Assembly: GCA_023396615.1 (NCBI GenBank)
Contig: JAEWVM010000095.1
Span: 1-5,113 of the forward strand
Origin: Spirochaetota bacterium
GTDB taxonomy: Bacteria > Spirochaetota > UBA4802 > JAFGJZ01
Length of the DNA stretch: 5,113 bases
Direction of reading: 5' to 3'
Below the pieces are notes generated by a model. That model was not told the DNA's origin. It searched no databases and was given only the letters and a program-made list of their open reading frames with translations. Below, one piece after another: positions 1 to 5,113 of this stretch (its first letter is position 1; every line of letters starts with the position of its first letter). The position numbers were made by a program, and so were the translations under genes.

Positions 1-221
1 TCGAAATCGTATATACCCGAAAAAAATGAAAAATTCTCCGAAGAAAGCAGGCCAAGCAGTGTTTGAACCGAAACCGACTGTTTGAGATTTTTCAACTCTG
101 CTATTATATTATCTTCAATAATCTCAATTTCATTTATAGCATCGGTTTCACTGATCTGGTTCTGTCTGATTTTTTTTATCAGATTTCCAGCAGAATCTGC
201 ACAAGAAATATTATTTTTCAT
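1..221 (-). CDS. Unrecognised protein, N-terminal part (runs off the left edge)
   Basis: An open frame starts with ATG at 221-219 and stays open for 73 codons to the window edge without a stop. The start lies inside the end of coaB (11-nt overlap), and GGTGA at 231-227 sits 5 nt upstream, so this is a credible translationally coupled fourth gene of the mutL-coaC-coaB operon. The visible protein begins MKNNISCADSAGNL and continues with a charged, Ile/Glu/Asn-rich stretch (about residues 15-45) that looks helical, then a more hydrophobic part with LLGLLSSENFSFFSG near residues 56-70. There is no signal peptide, transmembrane segment or family motif I can name. The function is unknown. Genes after coaBC vary between genomes, so position alone does not identify it. 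That it is a gene is fairly likely; its identity is open. Confidence 0.6.
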   Translation of the reverse strand, partial: MKNNISCADSAGNLIKKIRQNQISETDAINEIEIIEDNIIAELKNLKQSVSVQTLLGLLSSENFSFFSGIYDF

Positions 222-903
222 CAATTTCACCAAGATATATATCTATATTCTTTAAAATAAATTTAGCAATATCTTTTTTTAGAGCCATGCTCAGTTCTTT
301 TTTCAATCCGTTTTTAAAATAAATTGTTATTTTATTGTAATCAGATTCAAATCCGCTTTCCGAAGTTGAAACGTCATTTGCACATATAAGGTCTAGATTC
401 TTTTCATTTAGTTTACCAAGTGCGTATTTTTCAAGATCATTTGTCTCAGCCGCGAAACCGGCAAGAATAAGTTTTTTGAAATTATTATTTTGCTTTATTT
501 TGTTCGATTCCATCAGTATATCAGGATTTTTAACAAGTGTGATGTTCAGTTCATCCGATTTTTTTTTAATTTTGACAGGAGATATTTCTTTGAACGAATA
601 ATCGGCTGGAGCTGCGGCCATTATCAAAAGAGCATTATCACATAGCTGACTTGTTACTGCATCAAGCATGTCTCGTGTTGATAACACTTTTATAATTTCA
701 TATTTCTTGCCGCTAATAAGATTCTTGTCAACATTGCCGGCAATAAGAACCGTGTTCAGTCCCGCTTTATAAGCCGCATCCGCGATTGAAATTCCCATTT
801 TTCCGGAAGATCTGTTTGTCATAAATCTTACCGGATCAAGCATCTCGATGGTTCCGCCGGCACTGACTATAATTTTCTTATCAGATAAGTTTTTTAGTTT
901 CAT
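211..903 (-). CDS. coaB: Phosphopantothenate-cysteine ligase (CoaB domain protein)
   Basis: Cytosolic enzyme of coenzyme A synthesis. It joins cysteine to 4'-phosphopantothenate, using CTP in most bacterial CoaB. The 230 residues show the CoaB series in order: AGGT (15-18) and DPVRFMTNRSSGKMG (23-37) of the nucleotide-binding fold, MAAAPADY (95-102), KIKKK (111-115) followed by NPDIL (126-130), LAGFAAET (147-154), and the D-x-I-x-A-N-D region (171-177). MAAAPADY has Pro where many homologues have Val. In most bacteria this is the C-terminal half of the fused CoaBC protein. Here it is a separate frame overlapping coaC by 23 nt. The only nearby ATG (903-901) has no convincing ribosome binding site (GAGCAGATATATA lies upstream), so it depends on coupling to coaC or on a frameshift. 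Its last 11 nt overlap the next gene. Separate CoaB proteins are known, for example in streptococci, so the split need not inactivate it. Confidence 0.93.
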   Translation of the reverse strand: MKLKNLSDKKIIVSAGGTIEMLDPVRFMTNRSSGKMGISIADAAYKAGLNTVLIAGNVDKNLISGKKYEIIKVLSTRDMLDAVTSQLCDNALLIMAAAPADYSFKEISPVKIKKKSDELNITLVKNPDILMESNKIKQNNNFKKLILAGFAAETNDLEKYALGKLNEKNLDLICANDVSTSESGFESDYNKITIYFKNGLKKELSMALKKDIAKFILKNIDIYLGEIDEK

Positions 904-1408
904 TATATATCTGCTCTATATCCGCAAGTTTTCCTGTTCCTTCATCACCGCATACAACTGAACCTTCAACAGGTTCTACGATATGGACTCCGCGTTTTTT
1001 CAGAATTTCAATATTATGTGTCACTGCAGCATTTCCCCACATATCGGGATTCATTGCCGGTGCAGCAATAACCGGGCATTTTACAGATAGAAATGTTGTT
1101 GAAAGCAAATCATCTGCAATTCCGTTAGCGATTTTTCCTATTATGTTTGCCGTAGCAGGAGCTATTACGAGAATAGAAGCATTCTCCTTCAATTTAATAT
1201 GACCCATTAGCTTATAATCTCGGACAAAAGAATCCGTAAAAACCGGATTTCCGGTAATTGTTTCAAAAAGCAGAGGCCTTATCATTTCAGTTGAATTTTT
1301 TGTCATTATCACATGAACACTGAAACCGTCTTTAACGTACTTTCTTGCAAGTTCGCAGGATTTATAAATAGAAATTGAGGATGATACACCAAGAAGTATC
1401 TTTTTCAT
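881..1408 (-). CDS. coaC: Phosphopantothenoylcysteine decarboxylase (CoaC domain protein)
   Basis: Flavin-dependent cytosolic enzyme that decarboxylates 4'-phosphopantothenoylcysteine to 4'-phosphopantetheine in CoA synthesis. The 175-residue flavoprotein shows the N-terminal FMN loop GVSSSISIYKS (7-17; GVTGGIAAYK is common), the catalytic His of MGHIKL (H70), the flavin-site segment IAPATAN (82-88), the substrate-binding PAMNPDMW (117-124, N120), and the active-site Cys in VVCGDEGTGK (C153; the usual form is ACGxxGxGR, here with K160 in place of Arg). All expected catalytic residues are present. The ATG at 1408-1406 overlaps the mutL stop as ATGA and has a good AGGAG at 1419-1415. The frame ends right after the CoaC domain in ETKKLI-stop, where a fused CoaBC would continue; the six-A tract there (895-890) is discussed in the findings. 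Confidence 0.93.
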   Translation of the reverse strand: MKKILLGVSSSISIYKSCELARKYVKDGFSVHVIMTKNSTEMIRPLLFETITGNPVFTDSFVRDYKLMGHIKLKENASILVIAPATANIIGKIANGIADDLLSTTFLSVKCPVIAAPAMNPDMWGNAAVTHNIEILKKRGVHIVEPVEGSVVCGDEGTGKLADIEQIYNETKKLI

Positions 1409-3126
1409 TTTGATCTCCTGAACATTTTTTCAAATTCAATATCCGTTATATTGAAAACGAACGGTCTTCCGTGAGGACAACGAAGTTCTGCACCCGAATT
1501 AAAAACATAATCAATCAGAGTTTTAATATCAGAATCTGTCATTTTATCATTCGCCCTTTTTGCACTGTGACAGGCGGCCTTGGCAGCGATCATTTCCCTG
1601 ATGCTTTCAAAACGTTCACCGGCACTTTCTGCGAAGTCATCTATAAAGGCATGAATATTCATTCCCTGCAAAACGGATGGAACCGCAGAAACAGCAAAAG
1701 TATCATCAGAAATTGTATCAATATCAAATCCGATTTTTTTAAATTCTTCAAGATTGTCCGAAACTTTTTCGAACTTTGTTTTCGGAAGCGTAACCTTTTC
1801 TGAAAATATGAGCGAATATGAATCAATATTATCATTTTTTGCAAGTATCGCGTCAAAAAGCATTCGTTCATGCGCGGCATGGAAATCAATAAAAAATACG
1901 GAATTATCCTTTTCTGCAATTATATATTTTCCGAAAACAGTTCCGATTGACCTATAATTTGCTTCAGAATGGTAAGTTGAAGAAATATCAGCAGTTTTTG
2001 ATTCTGTGTATGCTTTAATATTTGAGTTAAAACTAAAAAGGGATGTGTTGGGATGCTCTGATACACCTTTCTCTTGAAGCGGAATTTCATTCTGTTCAAA
2101 TGATTCACTTGATTCGCTTGCAGATTTTTCAAAGACGTTTCCGGCTGAATAGATTCTGCTGCCGAGAATCTTTTTAGCGGTTGAATAAATCATTGAGTCG
2201 ATATACTTCGAATCAAAAAATTTAATTTCTTTTTTTGCCGGATGAATATTAACATCAATTAGCGAAGGGTTTATATTTACATAAAAAAAACACAGCGGAT
2301 ATCCGTCTGAAAGAAATCCTTCATATGCACGTTTTAGAGTATAATTAAGATACTTGTATTCTATCGGTCTTCTGTTTACAAAAAGATACTGATCAGAACG
2401 TGTTTTTTTGAATGCAGACGGCTTTGAAATAAAGGCTTTTACCGACACGTCTACATCGAAGATTTCACCCTCAAGAAGCAGTGAGTAATCATAAAGATCA
2501 GATATTCTTGATTTTTCATCGTTAGTTTTTGAAATAACCGAAGTGGCAGTTTCGTCAAAAGAATATCTGAAAGATATTTCATGTCTTGATAAAGCCAGAG
2601 AATAAATCGTTTCTCTAACGAGCTTTTTTTCCGACTGCAGTGATTTCAAAAACTTCTTGCGGGCAGGGGTGTTGTAAAAAAGATTTTCAACAATAACAGT
2701 TGTTCCTTCTTCACCGTAATAATCCGTAAATTCAAACGAATCAAATTCTGCAGAAAGCTTTCCTCCGCTATCAGAATTTTTTTCTTTCGACATTATGCAG
2801 AGTTTTGCTATAGAAGCGATACTCGCAAGAGCTTCGCCTCGAAAACCGTAGGAGGTTATCGAATATATATCATTTACATCTCGTATTTTTGATGTTGCAT
2901 GTTCTCTAATCGAAAGAGGAAGGTCATCTTTCGCAATACCGGAGCCGTTGTCCCGCACAATTATTTTCTTCATACCCGATTCAAATACAGATATATCTAT
3001 TTCGGAACAGCCTGCATCTATGGAATTTTCAACCAGTTCTTTTATTACGGAATACGGCCCGGCTACAACTTCGCCCGCGGCTATCATATTTTTTACGTTT
3101 TCAGGAAGAATTATAATTTTAGACAT
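1405..3126 (-). CDS. mutL: DNA mismatch repair protein MutL, endonuclease type
   Basis: GHKL-family ATPase that links mismatch recognition by MutS to strand removal. With the start at 3126 (MSKIIILPENVKNMIAAGEVV) it has 573 residues, a normal length. ATPase domain, about 1-325: E33/N34 in KELVENSIDAG, DNGSGI (59-64), ATSKI (77-81), GFRGEAL (94-100), GTTV (141-144), NLFYNTPARKKFLK (148-161) and DVNIHPAKKEIKF (291-303). A Ser/Glu-rich linker spans about 326-390. The C-terminal dimerisation/nuclease domain, about 391-573, has DFHAAHE (414-420), ACHSAKRA (518-525) and CPHGRP (550-555), which are metal-site motifs absent from E. coli-type MutL. Departures: AGP (22-24) where ERP is usual, F415 for Gln, and D425 for the last Glu of the nuclease motif. 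An in-frame ATG at 3174 would add 16 residues ahead of the conserved N-terminus, so I reject it. No clear Shine-Dalgarno precedes 3126. This is the first gene of the operon with coaC. Confidence 0.96.
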   Translation of the reverse strand: MSKIIILPENVKNMIAAGEVVAGPYSVIKELVENSIDAGCSEIDISVFESGMKKIIVRDNGSGIAKDDLPLSIREHATSKIRDVNDIYSITSYGFRGEALASIASIAKLCIMSKEKNSDSGGKLSAEFDSFEFTDYYGEEGTTVIVENLFYNTPARKKFLKSLQSEKKLVRETIYSLALSRHEISFRYSFDETATSVISKTNDEKSRISDLYDYSLLLEGEIFDVDVSVKAFISKPSAFKKTRSDQYLFVNRRPIEYKYLNYTLKRAYEGFLSDGYPLCFFYVNINPSLIDVNIHPAKKEIKFFDSKYIDSMIYSTAKKILGSRIYSAGNVFEKSASESSESFEQNEIPLQEKGVSEHPNTSLFSFNSNIKAYTESKTADISSTYHSEANYRSIGTVFGKYIIAEKDNSVFFIDFHAAHERMLFDAILAKNDNIDSYSLIFSEKVTLPKTKFEKVSDNLEEFKKIGFDIDTISDDTFAVSAVPSVLQGMNIHAFIDDFAESAGERFESIREMIAAKAACHSAKRANDKMTDSDIKTLIDYVFNSGAELRCPHGRPFVFNITDIEFEKMFRRSK

Positions 3127-3130
3127 AATT

Positions 3131-3174
3131 AAAGATTTCTTAATCATATTAAGTGTCAACATCAATTCTAGCAA
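3131..3174 (-). promoter_or_regulatory. Candidate promoter of the mutL-coaC-coaB operon
   Basis: On the minus strand TTGCTA (3174-3169) is followed after 17 nt by TAATAT (3151-3146). Each hexamer matches the sigma-70 consensus at four of six positions, and the spacing is ideal. Transcription would start near 3139, leaving a leader of only about 13 nt without a clear Shine-Dalgarno before the ATG at 3126. A perfect TTGACA (3159-3154) also lies here, but its best -10 (TTTAAT, 3133-3128) is 20 nt away. Either placement makes a start at 3174 unlikely. This is inference from spacing and consensus only. Confidence 0.35.
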
Positions 3175-3182
3175 GATTTTTA

Positions 3183-3210
3183 TTGACAGAAGAAGTGCAG
3201 AATCTTTAAT
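3183..3210 (+). promoter_or_regulatory. Promoter of the tRNA cluster (sigma-70 type)
   Basis: A perfect -35 TTGACA (3183-3188), a 16-nt spacer and a -10 TTTAAT (3205-3210, five of six consensus bases) lie directly before the tRNA-His gene. Transcription would start near 3217, about 4 nt before the tRNA, which is a usual layout for stable RNA genes. It may also drive tRNA-Leu, tRNA-Gly and, by readthrough, tig, since I see no convincing terminator between tRNA-His and tRNA-Leu. Confidence 0.6.
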
Positions 3211-3220
3211 TGTCTAACAC

Positions 3221-3293
3221 GGTGAGCGTAGTTCAATGGTAGAGCCCAGGATTGTGGATCCTGTTGTTGCGGGTTCGAGCCCCGTCGCTCACC
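3221..3293 (+). tRNA. tRNA-His (anticodon GTG)
   Basis: Cloverleaf read by eye. The acceptor stem GTGAGCG (3222-3228) pairs with CGCTCAC (3286-3292). The extra G at -1 (3221) faces C73 (3293), the hallmark of tRNA-His. The anticodon stem is CAGGA/TCCTG around the loop TTGTGGA, giving anticodon GTG. The T stem GCGGG/CCCGT, closed by a G-T pair, carries the loop TTCGAGC. The 3' CCA is not encoded (CAC follows C73), so a CCA-adding enzyme is needed. Confidence 0.95.
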
Positions 3294-3324
3294 CACTATT
3301 TCTTTTAAGACTTTTTGATTTTTA

Positions 3325-3354
3325 TTGAAAAAACTTGACAGAAATCAGTATAAA
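3325..3354 (+). promoter_or_regulatory. Possible second promoter, before tRNA-Leu
   Basis: TTGAAA (3325-3330), an 18-nt spacer and TATAAA (3349-3354) fit a sigma-70 promoter with a start near 3361, about 16 nt before tRNA-Leu. A perfect TTGACA at 3335-3340 overlaps the arrangement but has no good -10 at 16-18 nt; TTTTAG at 3360-3365 is 19 nt away. The 83-nt gap between the His and Leu tRNAs is large compared with the 5-nt gap between Leu and Gly, which supports separate initiation here. Confidence 0.4.
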
Positions 3355-3376
3355 GTGTGTTTTAGTTGCATAGCTT

Positions 3377-3458
3377 GCGAGTGTGGCGAAATTGGCAGAC
3401 GCGCTAGACTTAGGATCTAGTGTTTAAACGCGTGTGGGTTCAAGTCCCTCCACTCGCA
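3377..3458 (+). tRNA. tRNA-Leu (anticodon TAG)
   Basis: An 82-nt class II tRNA with a long variable arm. The acceptor stem GCGAGTG (3377-3383) pairs with CACTCGC (3451-3457), and the discriminator is A73 (3458), as expected for leucine. The anticodon stem CTAGA/TCTAG encloses the loop CTTAGGA, anticodon TAG, which reads CTA and probably other CTN codons. The T loop is TTCAAGT. CCA is not encoded (CAT follows A73). It is separated from tRNA-Gly by only 5 nt, so the two are surely co-transcribed. Confidence 0.95.
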
Positions 3459-3463
3459 CATAT

Positions 3464-3535
<72 letters not shown>

Positions 3536-3536
3536 C

Positions 3537-3567
3537 ATGCCGCAACAATTGTTGCGGCATTTTTTTT
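3537..3567 (+). terminator. Intrinsic terminator of the tRNA cluster
   Basis: Perfect 10-bp stem ATGCCGCAAC/GTTGCGGCAT (3537-3546 and 3551-3560) around the loop AATT, followed by an unbroken run of eight T (3560-3567). As DNA it is a 24-bp perfect palindrome, since the loop AATT is itself self-complementary. It should end tRNA transcription efficiently. It lies just before the tig ribosome binding site, so it may also limit readthrough into tig. Confidence 0.9.
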
Positions 3568-3583
3568 GCTCATTATTGTATTC

Positions 3584-3596
3584 GAGGTATATCGTG
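3584..3596 (+). promoter_or_regulatory. Ribosome binding site that fixes the tig start
   Basis: GAGG (3584-3587) lies 6 nt before GTG at 3594-3596. The only upstream in-frame ATG (3537) lies in the terminator stem and lacks such a site, so GTG is the start. The resulting N-terminus (VKILKDKKLENASIELEIEV, initiated with fMet) lines up with trigger factors. Confidence 0.8.
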
Positions 3597-4934
3597 AAAA
3601 TATTAAAAGACAAAAAACTTGAAAATGCATCCATCGAACTTGAAATAGAAGTTGAAAAGGAAAGTATTCAATCCAAGTACGAATCAGCATTCGCAAAAAT
3701 CCGTTCAGAAGCAGCTATTGACGGCTTCAGAAAAGGGAAAGTTCCCATGGATATCATCAAGAAAAAATTTACAGCTAAAGCTGATGAAATTGCCTGTGAT
3801 GATATTATACGTGAAACCTATCTTGCAGCTGTAAAAGAAAAAAATTATAATCCGATTTCATATCCTAAAATCGAATTCGATAAATTTTCTAAAGATGAAA
3901 ATCTTAAATACAAGGCAACATTTGAAATATATCCTATAATCAATCTCAAAGATTATAAAGGTATATCTGCTGAAGAAAAACAGATAGAAATTACTGCCGA
4001 AGATCTAAATTTTGAAATTGATGCGGTAAGAGAGCGTTTTGCAGTAATCAACAAAAAAGAAGATGCATCAGCTGTGATAGAAGAAGGAGATCTTGTTAAA
4101 ATTGACGTTAAACGCACTGATGATTTAAAATCAGATGAACTTGAGTCGCGTCAGTGGGGAACTGTAACAGTCGTTTGCGGAAAAAACAAAGAAGAGCATG
4201 AATTTGACAATTATGTCAAAGGACTGAAAGCAGGTGAAGAGAAAACAGTGAATTTCTCATATCCTAAAGATTATTCTGTTAAAGAACTTGCTTCAAAAAA
4301 AGTTACTCATATTATTAGAGTTAAAGAAATCAGCGAAAGAAAGCTACCTGAACTCAATGATCAGTTTGCAAAAGACGCCGGTTTTGAATCTGTTGATCAA
4401 ATGAAAACAAAGATCAAGGATGATCTATTGAAGTATTGTACAGATAGAGCAAAATCCATGGCTAAAAACCAGATTCTTGAAAAAATAGTCGAAAAAGGTT
4501 CATTTGAAATTCCGCTTTCAATTATTGAAGGCGAGAAAAAATCGGTTTTTGACAGATTTAAGGCAAAAATCGGACTTTCAAGTTTCAACGGATCTATTGC
4601 AGATTTTTCAAAAATAATGGGCAAAGAAGGCGATAATTTCGAGAAAAAACTTGAAGAAGAAGCGATGAAGTCAATAAAAACTTCTTTGACTCTTTCGGAT
4701 GTAGCTAAATTAGAAAATATAAAAGTTAATCCTGAGGATTTTCAAAAAGAAATTGCCAAAATGGCAGAAAGAGGCCATACAACTGAAGCGGAAGTAATGA
4801 AAATGGTAAAACAGAATAATCTTTACGAGCAGATTCATTCTGAGATGCTTTTTGAGAAAGTTTACGATTTTCTTTACACCAACGCTAAAATAAAGCAGTT
4901 ATCACCGATAAGTGTTAAAGAATTCTTTAAATAA
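3594..4934 (+). CDS. tig: Trigger factor, ribosome-associated chaperone
   Basis: ATP-independent cytosolic chaperone that docks at the ribosome exit tunnel and shields nascent chains. The GTG start gives 446 residues, the usual family size. The N-terminal ribosome-binding domain, about 1-120, carries the signature GFRKGKVP (44-51). The FKBP-like PPIase domain spans about 150-248 (EEGDLVKIDV at 163-172, GLKAGEEKTVNFSYPKDY at 210-227). The hinge LPELNDQFAKDAGF (251-264) is followed by the helical C-terminal chaperone arms to 446. The PPIase domain lacks the IPGFE segment: where E. coli has IPGFEDGIKG, this protein has EHEFDNYVKG (201-210), so prolyl isomerase activity may be weak or lost, which still permits chaperone function. 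The gene starts 26 nt after the tRNA terminator's T tract, with no convincing promoter between, and is followed by its own terminator and clpP, its common neighbour. Confidence 0.95.
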   Translation: MKILKDKKLENASIELEIEVEKESIQSKYESAFAKIRSEAAIDGFRKGKVPMDIIKKKFTAKADEIACDDIIRETYLAAVKEKNYNPISYPKIEFDKFSKDENLKYKATFEIYPIINLKDYKGISAEEKQIEITAEDLNFEIDAVRERFAVINKKEDASAVIEEGDLVKIDVKRTDDLKSDELESRQWGTVTVVCGKNKEEHEFDNYVKGLKAGEEKTVNFSYPKDYSVKELASKKVTHIIRVKEISERKLPELNDQFAKDAGFESVDQMKTKIKDDLLKYCTDRAKSMAKNQILEKIVEKGSFEIPLSIIEGEKKSVFDRFKAKIGLSSFNGSIADFSKIMGKEGDNFEKKLEEEAMKSIKTSLTLSDVAKLENIKVNPEDFQKEIAKMAERGHTTEAEVMKMVKQNNLYEQIHSEMLFEKVYDFLYTNAKIKQLSPISVKEFFK

Positions 4935-4937
4935 TAT

Positions 4938-4967
4938 GAGCCGCGAAAGCGGCTCTCTTTTGGTTTT
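4938..4967 (+). terminator. Intrinsic terminator of tig
   Basis: A 7-bp GC-rich stem GAGCCGC/GCGGCTC (4938-4944 and 4949-4955) is closed by the stable GNRA tetraloop GAAA and followed by the interrupted T-rich tail TCTTTTGGTTTT. It begins three bases after the tig stop codon. A weaker stem, TTTTGGC/GCCGAAA (4964-4984), follows but has no T tail. clpP therefore probably has its own promoter. Confidence 0.85.
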
Positions 4968-4999
4968 GGCATTTTTTGCCGAAAATTAAGTAATATGTT

Positions 5000-5027
5000 T
5001 TGACTCAATGTATTTTTTTTATACATT
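5000..5027 (+). promoter_or_regulatory. Candidate clpP promoter
   Basis: TTGACT (5000-5005, five of six -35 bases), a 16-nt spacer and TACATT (5022-5027, four of six -10 bases) would start transcription near 5034 and give a leader of about 34 nt before the clpP ATG. The -10 falls inside the right arm of the inverted repeat annotated separately. It lies downstream of the tig terminator, where a clpP promoter is expected. Confidence 0.45.
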
Positions 5028-5028
5028 G
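5006..5028 (+). repeat. Perfect 8-bp inverted repeat in the clpP promoter region
   Basis: CAATGTAT (5006-5013) and ATACATTG (5021-5028) are exact reverse complements separated by seven T. The repeat fills the spacer and -10 of the candidate clpP promoter. It could be an operator for a dimeric regulator or simply an AT-rich hairpin. It does not match CIRCE (TTAGCACTC-N9-GAGTGCTAA) or the CtsR direct repeat. Confidence 0.6.
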
Positions 5029-5067
5029 TTATTAGTTCCGTAAATATTATTTCCTACAGGAGTTTTT

Positions 5068-5113
5068 ATGAGCATGATTCCATTTGTAATCGAACAGACA
5101 TCACGCGGTGAAA
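5068..5113 (+). CDS. clpP: ATP-dependent Clp protease proteolytic subunit, N-terminal fragment
   Basis: Only the first 15 codons are present (MSMIPFVIEQTSRGE), but they match the characteristic ClpP N-terminus, in which IP-x-V-x-EQTSRGE precedes RSYDIYSRLL. ClpP is the serine peptidase that forms a double heptameric barrel with the ClpX or ClpA unfoldase. The ATG at 5068 has AGGAG at 5058-5062 with a 5-nt spacer; a second ATG at 5074 is less well spaced. The location after tig matches the common tig-clpP-clpX order. The catalytic Ser, His and Asp lie beyond the window. Confidence 0.92.
   Translation, partial: MSMIPFVIEQTSRGE

Noticed and set aside
63..260. Plus-strand open frame of 65 codons
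   Set aside because: It lies opposite the left-edge gene and the end of coaB, has no ribosome binding site, and its Phe/Ile/Tyr-rich product is typical of an antisense shadow.
881..903. Classical -1 ribosomal frameshift (A AAA AAC heptamer) joining coaC to coaB
   Set aside because: The coaB frame is +1 relative to coaC and the heptamer is in the wrong phase, so a -1 slip gives the wrong frame. Only +1 slippage or loss of one A would join them.
3128..3142. Near-palindrome TTAAAGATTTCTTAA before mutL as an operator
   Set aside because: The symmetry needs a bulge and the region is simply AT-rich, so chance is an adequate explanation.
3127..3174. Longer mutL with a start at ATG 3174 (16 extra residues)
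   Set aside because: The extra residues precede the conserved MutL N-terminus, lack a ribosome binding site and would lie across the likely promoter. The start at 3126 matches the family.
2899..3217. Two plus-strand frames over the start of mutL
   Set aside because: They lie opposite the strongly conserved MutL ATPase motifs, with no ribosome binding site or family signature.
3537..3593. Longer trigger factor starting at ATG 3537
   Set aside because: That ATG is the first base triplet of the terminator stem. The extra 19 residues are encoded by the hairpin and T tract, and GTG 3594 has a well-placed GAGG.
4964..4984. Second hairpin TTTTGGC/GCCGAAA after tig as an extra terminator
   Set aside because: It has a short stem with one G-U pair and no T run after it. 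The GNRA hairpin just upstream already explains termination.

Overview
The window is a piece of an AT-rich bacterial chromosome holding housekeeping genes, with no sign of a mobile element, CRISPR array or defence island. The standard code fits every gene. None of the three tRNA genes encodes its 3' CCA, and MutL is of the endonuclease type with a CPHGRP motif, so an enteric-type gammaproteobacterium is unlikely. I cannot name a phylum with confidence.

Left part (1-3126, minus strand): a tightly packed operon read from right to left. It runs mutL (mismatch repair), coaC (phosphopantothenoylcysteine decarboxylase), coaB (phosphopantothenate-cysteine ligase) and an unrecognised gene that leaves the window. 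Consecutive genes overlap by 4, 23 and 11 nt, so translation is probably coupled. In most bacteria coaC and coaB are one gene (coaBC/dfp). Here they are two overlapping frames, and loss of one A from a six-A tract in the overlap would rejoin them into a canonical protein of about 398 residues.

Middle (3127-3593): a divergent intergenic region with promoter-like elements for both directions, then three plus-strand tRNA genes: His(GTG), Leu(TAG) and Gly(GCC). A very strong intrinsic terminator, a perfect 24-bp palindrome followed by eight T, starts two bases after tRNA-Gly.

Right part (3594-5113, plus strand): tig (trigger factor, GTG start) begins only 26 nt after that terminator's T tract and ends in its own GNRA-loop terminator. 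A 133-nt intergenic region follows, with a promoter candidate that contains a perfect 8-bp inverted repeat, and then the first 15 codons of clpP. The tig-clpP order is a widespread protein-quality-control arrangement: trigger factor catches chains at the ribosome exit and ClpP is the peptidase of the ClpXP/ClpAP protease.

I see no undescribed multi-gene system. The points most worth a second look are the split coaBC, the trigger factor gene placed behind a tRNA terminator, the inverted repeat in the clpP promoter region, and departures from family motifs in MutL and in the trigger factor PPIase domain.
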